Counted from the first letter of the stretch, positions 52,224 through 61,718 are shown. The stretch: 64,000 bases of DNA from Roseivirga sp. E12 (GCF_017592825.1 NZ_JAGFMD010000003.1:293782-357781); one strand, 5' to 3'. Notes: a model not told the origin generated them from the letters alone. Program-made: numbers and translations.

Positions 52224-53252
52224 TTAAGTCATTAGTACTGTACGATACGAATCGATGTTCTTCAAAGACTCTCCTGTACCTCTTACAACCGCCCTTAACG
52301 GATCATCTGCAATATGAATAGGAAGTTTGGTCTTAAGAGCAAGGCGCTTATCTAGGCCTTTGAGCATGGCACCACCACCTGTTAAGTAAATTCCACGGTC
52401 ATAAATGTCTGCAGAAAGCTCTGGTGGAGAAATTTCAAGTGCCTTAAGTACAGCTTCTTCAATCTTAGAAACAGATTTGTCTAGTGCAAAGGCAATTTCA
52501 GAATAGGAGATCTTGATTACTTTCGGGATACCCGTCATCAAATCTCTACCTCTAATTTCGTAATCTTCTGGCGGCTCTTCCAGTTCGGTAAGGGCAGAGC
52601 CAATAGCAATTTTCACTTTCTCGGCAGAACGCTCACCAATGAGGAGGTTATGTTGCCTTCTCATGTAATCAAGGATATCTTTTGTAAAAGTATCACCTGC
52701 TACTCGGATAGATTGATCACATACAATTCCGCTTAAGGCGATTACTGCAATCTCAGTTGTACCACCCCCGATATCGACAATCATGGAACCTACAGGTTCG
52801 TCTATCTTAATTCCCGTACCGATTGCCGCAGCGATCGGTTCGTAGATCATATAAACTTCCTTAGCATTGGCGTGTTCGGCTGAATCTCGAACCGCACGTT
52901 TTTCTACTTCTGTAATGCCCGAAGGAATACAGATTACCATACGATGTGAAGAGGGCATAAAGCTTCTCTTCTTTAGGTCGATCATTTTGATCATTCCTTT
53001 GATCATCATTTCGGCTGCTTCGAAATCGGCAATTACACCATCTTTTAGCGGCCGGATGGTTTTGATGTTGTCGTGTGTTTTCTCGTGCATATTCATCGCA
53101 TCCTTGCCGATTGCCAATACCTTGTTAGTATTTCTATCGATAGCAATGATGGATGGTTCGTCTACAACGATTTTGTCCTTGTGAATAATCAGTGTATTTG
53201 CCGTACCAAGGTCGATGGCAATGTCACTTGTTAGGAAGTCGAAAAAACCCAT
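52224..53252 (-). CDS. mreB: Rod-shape-determining actin homologue MreB
   Basis: 342 residues, normal. Nucleotide-binding phosphate loops: SDIAIDLGTANTLI and MIVDIGGGTTEIAVIALSG; YMIYEPIAAAIGTG and RGIYLTGGGAMLKGLDK also match. Filaments of MreB direct insertion of wall material along the cylinder. First gene of mreB-mreC-mreD-mrdA-rodA. An AAGGAG motif lies 10 bases before the ATG. purH precedes it 74 bases upstream on the same strand, with no terminator between them, so read-through from purH is possible. Confidence 0.98.
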   Translation of the reverse strand: MGFFDFLTSDIAIDLGTANTLIIHKDKIVVDEPSIIAIDRNTNKVLAIGKDAMNMHEKTHDNIKTIRPLKDGVIADFEAAEMMIKGMIKMIDLKKRSFMPSSHRMVICIPSGITEVEKRAVRDSAEHANAKEVYMIYEPIAAAIGTGIKIDEPVGSMIVDIGGGTTEIAVIALSGIVCDQSIRVAGDTFTKDILDYMRRQHNLLIGERSAEKVKIAIGSALTELEEPPEDYEIRGRDLMTGIPKVIKISYSEIAFALDKSVSKIEEAVLKALEISPPELSADIYDRGIYLTGGGAMLKGLDKRLALKTKLPIHIADDPLRAVVRGTGESLKNIDSYRTVLMT

Positions 53253-53262
53253 TTAAGATAGT

Positions 53263-53268
53263 CTCCTT
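53263..53268 (-). promoter_or_regulatory. Shine-Dalgarno-like AAGGAG before mreB
   Basis: AAGGAG on the minus strand, 10 bases before the mreB ATG. Unusual in a phylum with few such sites; it may be chance. Confidence 0.35.
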
Positions 53269-53326
53269 GTATTTTAATTAAAGAACTAAAGTAACGAATT
53301 ACTTATTAATTCTTATGCTATGTAAA

Positions 53327-54856
53327 TTAATGTTTAAAGTGTCTGGTGCCCGTAAATACCATAGCCATACCATGGTCGTCACAGAAATTGATAGACAACT
53401 CGTCTTTAATAGATCCGCCAGGTTGTATAACGGCTGAGATGCCTTCTCCGTGTGCTATTTCAACACAATCTGGGAAAGGGAAAAAAGCATCTGAAGCCAT
53501 TACAGAACCATTCAGATCGAACCCAAAGGTTTTGGCCTTTTCGATCGCTTGTCTTAAGGCATCTACTCTAGAGGTTTGCCCCACGCCACTGGCTAATAGT
53601 TGACCATCTTTGACTAAAACAATGGTATTAGACTTGGTATGCTTACAAATCTTTGAAGCAAACTCTAGCGCTTCTTTTTCTGTAGCAGTTACATCTTTTT
53701 TAGTCACCAATTTGAAGTCTGCAGATTGATCAGAAACTAGATCGCGGTCTTGAACAATCACACCATTTAGCAAACTCTTGAATTGCTTCTGCGCTGTCAA
53801 GTTCTGTTTCTTAACTAATAGCACTCTATTCTTTTTCCCTTTGAGTAGTTCAAGTGCATCGTCATTAAAACCAGGAGCGATCAGCACTTCGAAAAAGAGC
53901 TTGTGCATCTCTTCCGCAGCTGCCAAGTCTACTGTTTGGTTGCAAACAAGCACCCCTCCGAAGGCACTCACTGTATCTGCTGCAAAAGCTCTTAGATAAG
54001 CATCTTTTACATCAGTGCCAATTGCCATACCACAGGCATTGGTGTGCTTGAGAATAGCAAACGCAGTCTCACTATTATTGAACTCTTCGATCAATGAAAC
54101 TGCCGCATCAATGTCTACAAGGTTGTTATAAGAAAGCTCCTTGCCGTTAAGCTGGTCAAACAAATCATTTAATGGTCCGTAGAAGTGCCCTTCCTGATGA
54201 GGGTTTTCACCATATCTAAGCTGCTTGCCAGTGCGCTCACTTAATTTGAATTTGTCGAGGTCTTCTTCCTGATTGAAGTAGTTGAAGATGGCACTATCGT
54301 AGTGTGAAGAGATGTCAAACGACTCAGCGGCAAACTTTCTTCTGTTCTGTAAGTCAGAAGAGCAATTCTTCTCTTTTAGCAAGTTTTCCAACGCTGGATA
54401 TTGCTCTCTTGAAGAGACGATAAGTACGTCTTTAAAATTTTTAGCCGCGGCTCTGATCAATGAAATACCACCAATATCGATTTTCTCAACGATGTCCTGT
54501 TCAGGAGCTCCTGAAGCTACCGTTTCTTCAAAAGGGTAGAGGTCAACAATGACCAAGTCAATACTTGGTATTTCGAACTCAGCGGCTTGTGACTGGTCTC
54601 CCTCATGATCTCTTCTGTAAAGAATACCTCCAAAGATTTTTGGGTGCAGGGTTTTGACACGACCCCCGAAGATTGAAGGGTAGCTAGTCAAGTCCTCAAC
54701 GGGGATTACTTCAGCACCTTGATCTTCGATAAATTTTTGTGTTCCACCTGTAGAATAAATAGTCACTCCATTTGCCTTTAGAAGGTCGATGATTGGAGCC
54801 AGATTATCCTTGTAAAATACTGATACTAAAGCTGATTTGATTTTTAGTTGCGACAT
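53327..54856 (-). CDS. purH: Bifunctional AICAR transformylase / IMP cyclohydrolase
   Basis: 509 residues, normal. N-terminal MGS-like cyclohydrolase domain (about 1-195: SALVSVFYKDNLAPIIDLL, YSTGGTQKFIEDQGAEV, VKTLHPKIFGGILYRRDHEG) and C-terminal transformylase domain (LRYGENPHQEGHFYG, LKHTNACGMAIG, FGGVLVCN, SDAFFPFPDCVEIAHGEGIS and IQPGGSIKDELSI). It carries out the last two steps of IMP synthesis. Follows purN on the same strand with a 39-base gap containing a -7-like element. Confidence 0.98.
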   Translation of the reverse strand: MSQLKIKSALVSVFYKDNLAPIIDLLKANGVTIYSTGGTQKFIEDQGAEVIPVEDLTSYPSIFGGRVKTLHPKIFGGILYRRDHEGDQSQAAEFEIPSIDLVIVDLYPFEETVASGAPEQDIVEKIDIGGISLIRAAAKNFKDVLIVSSREQYPALENLLKEKNCSSDLQNRRKFAAESFDISSHYDSAIFNYFNQEEDLDKFKLSERTGKQLRYGENPHQEGHFYGPLNDLFDQLNGKELSYNNLVDIDAAVSLIEEFNNSETAFAILKHTNACGMAIGTDVKDAYLRAFAADTVSAFGGVLVCNQTVDLAAAEEMHKLFFEVLIAPGFNDDALELLKGKKNRVLLVKKQNLTAQKQFKSLLNGVIVQDRDLVSDQSADFKLVTKKDVTATEKEALEFASKICKHTKSNTIVLVKDGQLLASGVGQTSRVDALRQAIEKAKTFGFDLNGSVMASDAFFPFPDCVEIAHGEGISAVIQPGGSIKDELSINFCDDHGMAMVFTGTRHFKH

Positions 54857-54881
54857 GTTGGAGGGGTAAAAACCGAAGTCG

Positions 54882-54889
54882 CAAAACTA
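54882..54889 (-). promoter_or_regulatory. -7 element upstream of purH
   Basis: The minus strand reads TAGTTTTG, a full TAnnTTTG match, 25 bases before the ATG. No -33 TTG at the expected distance. Confidence 0.4.
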
Positions 54890-54895
54890 GGAATT

Positions 54896-55474
54896 TTATA
54901 TTGATTTCCGAATTACTTCAGCTACGACTTTCGGATAATTTTCGTGCTCTAATCGCAATACTTTTTTAGCAATTTCTTCGGCAGAATCTGAGCTGTCAAT
55001 TGCACAAGAGACTTGAGCGATGATCTGGCCTTCATCGTAGTTTTCGTTGACAAAGTGGATTGTTATACCGGACTCAGTCTCTGCTGCAACTTTGACGGCT
55101 TTATGCACATTCATGCCATACATGCCCTGCCCTCCAAATTTGGGTAATAAGGCTGGGTGGATATTGAAGATTTTATCCGGATAAGCTTTGACAAGACCTC
55201 CGGGTATCAAGAGCATGAAACCGGCTAATACGATAAAATCTACCTTTTCCTTCTCTAAGATTTCAATGATAGTTTCCCCTGTTTCCCAGTAGGTGCGATT
55301 ATAAACATGGTGTGGGATGGCAAAACGATTGGCTCGGTCAATTACCCCGGCAGACTTATTATTTGTAAATACAGAAACAATTTCGATTTCAGTATCATTC
55401 TGAAAGTACTCGAAGAATTTTTCGGCATTAGAACCACTGCCAGAGGCGAAAATGGAAACTCTTTTCTTTGTCAT
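54896..55474 (-). CDS. purN: Phosphoribosylglycinamide formyltransferase
   Basis: 192 residues. VSIFASGSGSNAEKFFEYF at the N terminus, EKVDFIVLAGFMLLIPGGLV (split), the catalytic Asn-His region IFNIHPALLPKFGGQGMYG, and HFVNENYDEGQIIAQ with the catalytic Asp context. It formylates GAR with 10-formyl-tetrahydrofolate, the third step of purine synthesis. It overlaps the prenyltransferase stop by 4 bases and is followed by purH. Confidence 0.96.
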   Translation of the reverse strand: MTKKRVSIFASGSGSNAEKFFEYFQNDTEIEIVSVFTNNKSAGVIDRANRFAIPHHVYNRTYWETGETIIEILEKEKVDFIVLAGFMLLIPGGLVKAYPDKIFNIHPALLPKFGGQGMYGMNVHKAVKVAAETESGITIHFVNENYDEGQIIAQVSCAIDSSDSAEEIAKKVLRLEHENYPKVVAEVIRKSI

Positions 55475-56331
55475 ATCCAGATCATGCTAATGACACCCAG
55501 TAGCATAATAATTTTGCTTAATGTACTCAAGCGATTGTAAGCTTTCACGGTGTCAGCTTTGACTAGACCAAAGATCAGAAAAATAAGCATAACCAGTAAC
55601 CCTATGGGTAGAATCATTGAAATATGACTTATCATTAAAAAGACAGTAATGAGAAAGCTTGCAGCTATCAAATATATAATCCACTTGGTCTTCGCGATTC
55701 CGAAAACTATGGGGATTGTCTTACATCCAAACCTTTCATCACCCTTCATATCTTCCATGTCTTTGATTATCTCACGAATGAGGGTGATAAAAGTCGCAAA
55801 AACAGCATAGCAGAGAATCAGATACTTTTTGTCTCCAAAGTATTCACTCACCAAAATAAGTGTGGTACCAGTCAAAAGTGCAACCGCAAGGTTGCCGACA
55901 ATGGGGAGTCGCTTGAGCTGATTAGAGTAAATCCATAATAGGAAAGACGCTCCAAAATTGATGATGCCGATGGTAATGGAAAGGTAAAATCCGATGGCTA
56001 CGGCTCCTAGGTTTAATGCAGTGTGTCCTGCAATTACCCATCTGCGCTTTAAGTCCTTACCTACTATTACACGTTGCGGTTTGTTGACCAAATCAATCTT
56101 AACATCATAATAGTCATTGATTAGGTATCCGGCCCCAGTGATCATTACGGTAGATGAAACCAATAAAAAGAATCCCTTGTCAGTAAGTATTTGATACCAG
56201 TTTTCTGCCCCACTGACTAAAAAAATGGCCGTAAGGTACTGAGTAAGCGCCACCATAAAGAGGTTAAAGCCTCTGATGAGCTTTAGATAGTTAAAAACCA
56301 GTGATGACTTGGGCTTGGTAATGCTTTGCAT
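55471..56331 (-). CDS. UbiA-family prenyltransferase
   Basis: 286 residues with about eight to nine membrane helices. First Asp-rich motif LINDYYDVKIDLVNKPQR, second IREIIKDMEDMKGDERFG; IYSNQLKRLPIVGNLAVALL (at the fourth helix) is also typical. Annotated in relatives as geranylgeranylglycerol-phosphate geranylgeranyltransferase, but the acceptor is not established for bacteria; quinone or lipid precursors are alternatives. It is upstream of purN with a 4-base overlap, an odd functional pairing. Confidence 0.9.
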   Translation of the reverse strand: MQSITKPKSSLVFNYLKLIRGFNLFMVALTQYLTAIFLVSGAENWYQILTDKGFFLLVSSTVMITGAGYLINDYYDVKIDLVNKPQRVIVGKDLKRRWVIAGHTALNLGAVAIGFYLSITIGIINFGASFLLWIYSNQLKRLPIVGNLAVALLTGTTLILVSEYFGDKKYLILCYAVFATFITLIREIIKDMEDMKGDERFGCKTIPIVFGIAKTKWIIYLIAASFLITVFLMISHISMILPIGLLVMLIFLIFGLVKADTVKAYNRLSTLSKIIMLLGVISMIWI

Positions 56332-56348
56332 TGTTTCTATGTACGATG

Positions 56349-56356
56349 CAAAGCTA
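56349..56356 (-). promoter_or_regulatory. -7 element of the UbiA-purN transcript
   Basis: The minus strand reads TAGCTTTG, a full TAnnTTTG match, 17 bases before the UbiA ATG. Confidence 0.45.
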
Positions 56357-56372
56357 AACCTGTTTGCCTTAA

Positions 56373-56609
56373 TTATAGTGACTTATGAGAACCATCACAG
56401 AAAGTACCATTATTCGAGTGCTTACAAGCACACCATGATACAGTCTTAGCTTCTTCGAGCACCACTTTTTCTGGGTTGAATGATGAGCCTTTGTGTGAAC
56501 CATCGCAAAAAGGTTGGTTTGTGCTTTTACCGCAGGTACACCAAAAGTAAGTGCCTGCTTCCATTTCTAATCTTATAGGTGCTTTCTGAGGTATTTCGGG
56601 TGTTTCCAT
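56373..56609 (-). CDS. CDGSH iron-sulfur protein with two CDGSH modules
   Basis: 78 residues. Two modules: CTCGKSTNQPFCDGSHKGS and CACKHSNNGTFCDGSHKS; each gives the C-x-C-...-C-x3-H ligand set of a redox-active 2Fe-2S cluster. Each cluster has three Cys and one His ligand. Small soluble tandem-CDGSH proteins are common in bacteria; roles in redox sensing or cluster transfer are proposed. A 41-base gap separates it from the UbiA gene downstream. Confidence 0.95.
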   Translation of the reverse strand: METPEIPQKAPIRLEMEAGTYFWCTCGKSTNQPFCDGSHKGSSFNPEKVVLEEAKTVSWCACKHSNNGTFCDGSHKSL

Positions 56610-56640
56610 ATCCCAAAAACTCTAAATCGTCACGATTGTT

Positions 56641-57426
56641 CTACTCTTGATAAAAATCGATAATGTGCTGTGAAACCAAACGATAGATTTCTGCTACTTG
56701 TGGGTCATTGGACAGAGAATCGAATTGTTTGTCGAGGGTTTCCATATCGCCTCTTTTCGCGGGTCCGGTTTGAGCGTTTTCAGGGCTGATGTCAAAGGAT
56801 TTATTGAGCGTTTCTACAATCAAAGGCTTTAGCAATTCAAAATTGAGGTCGTTACTCGCCAAGATTTCCTTGGAAACGGTAAACATATGATTGGTGAAAT
56901 TACATGCGAAAACAGCTGACAAATGAATGACTTTTCTCTGGCTGCTATTGAGAATATGCACTGAATGGCTAATACTATTGGCTATACCTCGGAGTAACTC
57001 AATGGTTTCCTCGGATTCACCTTCAATACAAATCGGAATGTTCGTGAAATCAAGGTCTTTTCCTTTGCTAAACGTTTGAAGCGGGTAGAATACCCCAATA
57101 TTATGGGTTTGAGTATAGCCTAGCGCATTTAACGGAACTGTCCCAGATGTATGAACCAATGTTGAGTTATCGGGCAGCTCTAACTCTTGGGCTACTTCTT
57201 CGATACTATCATCAGAAATTGCCATAATGAAGAGGGAGGCATTCAGAGCTGAGAAGTCGAGCTTATCGCCCGTTGATGCATTGAAATAGTCCATTGCAAA
57301 CTTTTCGGCTTTGGCAATGTCACGGTCATAGATATGACTAATCACATGACCACTATTCTCCAATGTTCTGGATAAGTGCCAGGCTACATTTCCGGTACCG
57401 AGAATGGCGATTCTTTGGCTCTTCAT
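56641..57426 (-). CDS. Rossmann-like dehydrogenase with DUF2520 domain
   Basis: 261 residues. N-terminal NAD(P)-binding domain IAILGTGNVAWHLSRTLENSG (split) and FIMAISDDSIEEVAQEL, HTSGTVPLNALG, YPLQTFSKGKDLDF; C-terminal helical DUF2520 domain from about 130 (LSAVFACNFTNHMFTV, ENAQTGPAKRGDMETLDKQF). The architecture resembles ketopantoate reductase or pyrroline-5-carboxylate reductase, but the substrate is unknown. It lies 18 bases after the class V aminotransferase gene. Confidence 0.9.
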   Translation of the reverse strand: MKSQRIAILGTGNVAWHLSRTLENSGHVISHIYDRDIAKAEKFAMDYFNASTGDKLDFSALNASLFIMAISDDSIEEVAQELELPDNSTLVHTSGTVPLNALGYTQTHNIGVFYPLQTFSKGKDLDFTNIPICIEGESEETIELLRGIANSISHSVHILNSSQRKVIHLSAVFACNFTNHMFTVSKEILASNDLNFELLKPLIVETLNKSFDISPENAQTGPAKRGDMETLDKQFDSLSNDPQVAEIYRLVSQHIIDFYQE

Positions 57427-57444
57427 TGCTCGCGAATCTATGAA

Positions 57445-58734
57445 TTATTTTGAGGCAACAACATTGATGGCTTCAACTAACCGTTCCATATCATACTTCT
57501 TGGTATACACATGAGGTGTAATCCTTGGTCCGTTGACCTGTTCCCATTTGATTGGGCTTGTATGGATCTTATGAGTGCTGAAAAGCGAATTATGAACAGG
57601 TCCTGCGTCCATTCCCTCTATGCCGAAATTAAAAAGAGCACCGCTGTGTTCTGGCTTAGTACTGGTATAGAATTTCACCTTGTCAATTCCCTTGACCTGA
57701 TCTACCCAAAACTGTTTTAAGTATTTCAATCGAGCTTCTTTTCTTGCCGCTCCTATAGCATTGTGAAAGTCAATTGCTGAACCAATGGCTTGTTCTATGG
57801 CGAAGGAGCGTGTTCCAATGTTTTCAAACTTTCGAATATTGTCCACTTGATTTTCCGGAGAAGCGAGCAATGGCCATATATCCTTAATCCTTTCTTTCCT
57901 GATATAAAGCAAACCCGTACCGAAGGGAGCACACAGCCATTTGTGCAGGCTTGTGCCAAAAAAGTCACAACCCAACTCTGATATCTTAAAATCTAAATGT
58001 GCGAAGGTGTGAGCCCCATCGACAATTGAGTAGATACCATTGGCTTTGGCGAGAGCACATAAGGCTTTGGCAGGCATAATGTGTCCTGTCCAATTGATCA
58101 TATGGGTAATGTGAAAGACTTTTGTCTTAGGTGTAATGGCTCCTTTGAATTTCTCTATAACCTCCTCATCGCTTTCCATAGGAATGTTAAAGTCTAACCA
58201 TTTAAGGACAATACCATCTCTTTTTTCTCGCTGTTTCCAGGCGTTGATCATGTTTGGGTAATCGTACTTTGTCAATACTACCTCGTCACCTGCTTTTAAA
58301 TTGAGTCCGAAGATTACGGTGTTAATTGCTTCCGTGGTATTTCGGTTAATGGCCAACTCCTCAGAATTGACACCTGCCAAGGCTGCTAATTTATTCCTTA
58401 ATGGCTCTCTTCCCTGATCCAAAATCCTCCACATATAATAAGAGGGAGCCTCATTCGCATAGGTATAATATCGGTTTGCTGCATCTTGAACAATCTTTGG
58501 TTGAGGACTAACCCCACCGTTATTCAAATTAATGATCTGATTAGAGGCGGTATATGCCTGTTGAATTCGTGCCCATAATTCTTCGTTTTGGGCAGCGATT
58601 TCTGGGCTCAAGGTATTGAGCTCCTTAAAAGCGTCAACGATGTCGGCAGCTATTGACTTTTGAAAAAGCGAACCGATGGAAAGTGTTCCTGCTGTAAGGA
58701 AGGTCTTTCTGATAAAAGATCTACGATTGTTCAT
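57445..58734 (-). CDS. Class V aminotransferase (isopenicillin-N-epimerase-like), Tat-exported
   Basis: 429 residues. A twin-arginine signal is clear: NNRRSFIRKTFLTAGTLSIG, with cleavage after about residue 29 (KSIA). The PLP enzyme body has NLNNGGVSPQPKIV, INRNTTEAINTVIFGLNL, SIVDGAHTFAHLDF and the PLP lysine in FGTSLHKWLCAPFGTGLLY. Related to isopenicillin N epimerase and cysteine desulfurases; the real substrate is unknown. Export folded with cofactor is consistent with Tat. A perfect 8-bp hairpin (58737-58757) lies just before the ATG. Confidence 0.9.
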   Translation of the reverse strand: MNNRRSFIRKTFLTAGTLSIGSLFQKSIAADIVDAFKELNTLSPEIAAQNEELWARIQQAYTASNQIINLNNGGVSPQPKIVQDAANRYYTYANEAPSYYMWRILDQGREPLRNKLAALAGVNSEELAINRNTTEAINTVIFGLNLKAGDEVVLTKYDYPNMINAWKQREKRDGIVLKWLDFNIPMESDEEVIEKFKGAITPKTKVFHITHMINWTGHIMPAKALCALAKANGIYSIVDGAHTFAHLDFKISELGCDFFGTSLHKWLCAPFGTGLLYIRKERIKDIWPLLASPENQVDNIRKFENIGTRSFAIEQAIGSAIDFHNAIGAARKEARLKYLKQFWVDQVKGIDKVKFYTSTKPEHSGALFNFGIEGMDAGPVHNSLFSTHKIHTSPIKWEQVNGPRITPHVYTKKYDMERLVEAINVVASK

Positions 58735-58736
58735 TG

Positions 58737-58757
58737 GAGTTGAATTGGCTTCAACTC
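58737..58757 (-). promoter_or_regulatory. Leader hairpin before the class V aminotransferase
   Basis: GAGTTGAA (58737-58744) and TTCAACTC (58750-58757), loop 5, two bases upstream of the start codon. It could lower initiation or be a chance palindrome. A near-consensus TAATTTG overlaps its upstream side on the minus strand. Confidence 0.35.
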
Positions 58758-58792
58758 AAATTAGTGAATTTAGGATATAACAGAAACGACTC

Positions 58793-61348
58793 TTATGCGA
58801 AGCCTTTATCTCGCATCTTCACAAACTCTATATAACGTCTTCTGGTGGCGATAATAAAGCCAATGATCATAATGATCGTTCCGATCCAAAGAATATTGAT
58901 CTGCGGTTTCTCTAATGACTGAATGATAATATAGTCTTTTTGCGTAGTCTGAATACCAAACTGGACCGAGCCATCTTGAGGGTTAATACTCTCGAATGTA
59001 AGTCTGGAGGCAATCTCCTGATTCATAAGGGTACGCTTCCTCTCAAAGTTATCTTGAATTACATACAATGGTTGGAGTGTATAATTGTTTCCGCCCTCAG
59101 CAAAGACTGTAATATTTGCTCTAACGGCCACATCTTTGGGGCTTAAGTTTGCAAAAGGCACACTTGGAATCCTTTCAAAGCCATTATAAATGGCTACATA
59201 ATCATTGATAAAGAACCTCTGTCCAATAGAGTCGACCTTAATAATTTCTTTCTCACTCCATTGAGTAAACTCATCCTCAAAATCATTGCTCAATGCCACA
59301 TAGGTATAGATGTCACGGTTCCATTGCTTCTTGATATCAGGTGAAACAATGGTTTGACCCATGTTTTCATTTTTCTGGGTTCTAGGGTAAAGCGTGAATT
59401 TCTTTCCCGAACTCATAGATGTGTATTCCACTTCGTGGTAGGTGTTCTCTGGGGTTCTAAAATAAAGTGTATCACCAAGAGCTGCATACTTAATACCCTC
59501 TTGAATTATGGGTTGGATGGCTACTTTGTAATGAGGATCATTTGTTTCTGCCAAAAATGACTTTTTGATATAGCCAGGTATTCCTCTTGCGCTGAGCCCT
59601 TCGCTTTTATAAAGTAGTTGATAACCAGCCACGGGTTTTGGGTCGTTCAAAAAGAGGATAACCATATTGTTATTCTGCTCTTCCGTTAGATCGTTGCTAA
59701 TCTTTCTTGTTAAGTTCTTAGACAAAACCCTTGAATAACCTTCGGAGAACATAATACCTAAAAGTATCATGGCAATACCTATGTGGGCTACAGATCCCCC
59801 AGTCAGCTTATAACTTCTAGACCTGAACAGGTTGATTAGGATATTGCTATTCGAAACAATAGAGTATACCCCAGCTACCAAAATGGCAATATATACTGGA
59901 TTGTAGATTTTGGCGGTGGTAAAGATCAGAGCCGAGAGTAGTAGTGAAACTATTATGGGTAATGCTAATGCTGATTTGAGCTTTTCCTTATCCATTTTCT
60001 GCCAGAAGAAGAACTGACCAGTACCTGATAAAAGTGCAATCGCTATGGCAAACCATAGCTGCCATTGAGAATAAAACTCAACTTGGTTGGCAGGCTGTGC
60101 CAAGGAAGAAATTCCGCCAAAGGCCTCAATGATGGAATTAAATACAGGAAACGATGTTGGCACGATTACTTGAAATGCCATCAAGCAAAGGGTTAAAGCA
60201 CCTATAAAAATCCAGAACTCTCTGGAATAAGTTGATGCCTCTTTTTCTGAAGTTGGTATGTGCTTCCATCGAATGGCAGCCAATGCAATAGCGCCAATCA
60301 AGAATACAAATAGGTATACAAGCAATTGTCCGGATAGTCCAAGGTCTGTAAAGGAGTGCACTGAGGCATTACCCAAGATTCCGCTTCTTGTTAAGAATGT
60401 GGCATAAAGAATCAATAAGAAAGTAGAGATGACCAAAACGATAGAGGTCTTCAAAGCAGTTTCACTTTTCTTAAAGACAATCATGGTATGCATACTGGCT
60501 ATAAGCACCAGCCATGGTACATAGACAGCATTTTCGACCGGATCCCAATTCCAATAGCCACCAAAGTTTAGGGTCTCATAAGCCCAGTAACCACCCATAA
60601 TGATTGCCGTACCTAGAATTACACCACCGAAGATTGTCCATGGTAAGGCCGGTCTTATCCAGTCTGTAAAGTCTTTTCTCCAAAGCCCTGCTATGCAGAA
60701 CGAGAATGGCACGAGTGTTAGAGAGAAGCCTAAGAAAGTCATTGGTGGATGTATGACCATCCAATAGTTTTGGAGCAACGGATTTAGACCTGTACCGTCC
60801 TCAGGAACGAAATTCGGATTGATTAAAAATCGAGCATCACTAAGCACATCTCTCAACAGGATAAAGGGAGAGCTCCCAAGTTTGAAGTCACCAATTACAA
60901 TGCCTAAGATCATTGAGGTAAGAAAGACCTGAACCAATGCAAAAACAGTCATTACTGGAGCCTCCCATTTCTTATTGGTTCCGATAAGCACAAAGCCTAA
61001 AAGTGCATTCCAGAGTGTCCAAATTAGGAAGCTACCTTCTTGGCCTTCCCAAAAACAAGCGATCATGTAATGAACCGCCAAGTTTACGGAAGAGTGACTC
61101 CAAGCGTAGTGGTATTCGAAATTGTGATTATAGATAATCAGAAAGAGCGTGACAGCTGCCGCAATGACTGCAACACCATGCGCAATAAAGATCTTTCGCC
61201 CAAAACTGACCCAAGAATCTTTACCAATTTCGTTATTGACAGCAGCCTTTCCATACGCATAGGTAGCCAATATTGACGCTACAAACGATATGATTACAAA
61301 AATGTGTCCTGCGTTTCCAATGGCGAGGTTTATAGTTTGAGGGTTCAA
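58793..61348 (-). CDS. ccmF: Cytochrome c maturation haem lyase CcmF
   Basis: 851 residues, large multi-helix membrane protein. The WWD haem-handling region is visible (GGYWAYETLNFGGYWNWDPV, ENAVYVPWLVLIASMHTMIV), as are the preceding SVNLAVHYMIACFWEGQEGS and the MVIHPPMTFLGFSLTLVPF helix, with histidines in the positions expected for haem ligands. The C-terminal third is a periplasmic domain (about 540-810) plus a final helix. It attaches haem to apocytochrome c. Last gene of the ccm run, 10 bases after the four-helix-bundle gene. Confidence 0.94.
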   Translation of the reverse strand: MNPQTINLAIGNAGHIFVIISFVASILATYAYGKAAVNNEIGKDSWVSFGRKIFIAHGVAVIAAAVTLFLIIYNHNFEYHYAWSHSSVNLAVHYMIACFWEGQEGSFLIWTLWNALLGFVLIGTNKKWEAPVMTVFALVQVFLTSMILGIVIGDFKLGSSPFILLRDVLSDARFLINPNFVPEDGTGLNPLLQNYWMVIHPPMTFLGFSLTLVPFSFCIAGLWRKDFTDWIRPALPWTIFGGVILGTAIIMGGYWAYETLNFGGYWNWDPVENAVYVPWLVLIASMHTMIVFKKSETALKTSIVLVISTFLLILYATFLTRSGILGNASVHSFTDLGLSGQLLVYLFVFLIGAIALAAIRWKHIPTSEKEASTYSREFWIFIGALTLCLMAFQVIVPTSFPVFNSIIEAFGGISSLAQPANQVEFYSQWQLWFAIAIALLSGTGQFFFWQKMDKEKLKSALALPIIVSLLLSALIFTTAKIYNPVYIAILVAGVYSIVSNSNILINLFRSRSYKLTGGSVAHIGIAMILLGIMFSEGYSRVLSKNLTRKISNDLTEEQNNNMVILFLNDPKPVAGYQLLYKSEGLSARGIPGYIKKSFLAETNDPHYKVAIQPIIQEGIKYAALGDTLYFRTPENTYHEVEYTSMSSGKKFTLYPRTQKNENMGQTIVSPDIKKQWNRDIYTYVALSNDFEDEFTQWSEKEIIKVDSIGQRFFINDYVAIYNGFERIPSVPFANLSPKDVAVRANITVFAEGGNNYTLQPLYVIQDNFERKRTLMNQEIASRLTFESINPQDGSVQFGIQTTQKDYIIIQSLEKPQINILWIGTIIMIIGFIIATRRRYIEFVKMRDKGFA

Positions 61349-61358
61349 GGGGAAAGAG

Positions 61359-61718
61359 TTAAGATTTTTCGGATTTATTTCTAATCAACACGAAGAGCAT
61401 GGATTGTATCTCATTAATTTCTTGATCTAACTTGACCCAAGTTTCTTGATTAATGAACTCAAGGTCTTTTGATAACTCAATTAGATAATCTACTTCATTT
61501 GCAGAACCTAGAGCAATACTCAAAAACTGTATAAACTCTTTTTCACTTTTTCTACCCGACCCCTCTGCAATATTTGTAGGAATAGAAGCAGAAGCTCTTC
61601 GTAATTGACTTACTAACCCAAACAACTCTTCTTTTGGAAAGTTTTGGGTCGATTTATAGATGTCTAAAGTTAATTGGTGGGATTTTGTCCAAACATGTAG
61701 ATTCCTAAAACCCTTCAT
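61359..61718 (-). CDS. Four-helix-bundle protein (S23 / rRNA intervening-sequence family)
   Basis: 119 residues. Typical start FRNLHVWTKSHQLTLDIYKS, the conserved FPKEELFGLVSQLRRASASI and PTNIAEGSGRKSEKEFIQFL, then NEVDYLIELSKDLEFIN. The family was first seen in 23S rRNA intervening sequences and is widespread as a free-standing gene of unknown function in Bacteroidota. It is inserted between ccmE (22-base gap) and ccmF (10-base gap), in the same direction, which is not a standard ccm gene. It may be a recent mobile insertion. Confidence 0.92.
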   Translation of the reverse strand: MKGFRNLHVWTKSHQLTLDIYKSTQNFPKEELFGLVSQLRRASASIPTNIAEGSGRKSEKEFIQFLSIALGSANEVDYLIELSKDLEFINQETWVKLDQEINEIQSMLFVLIRNKSEKS

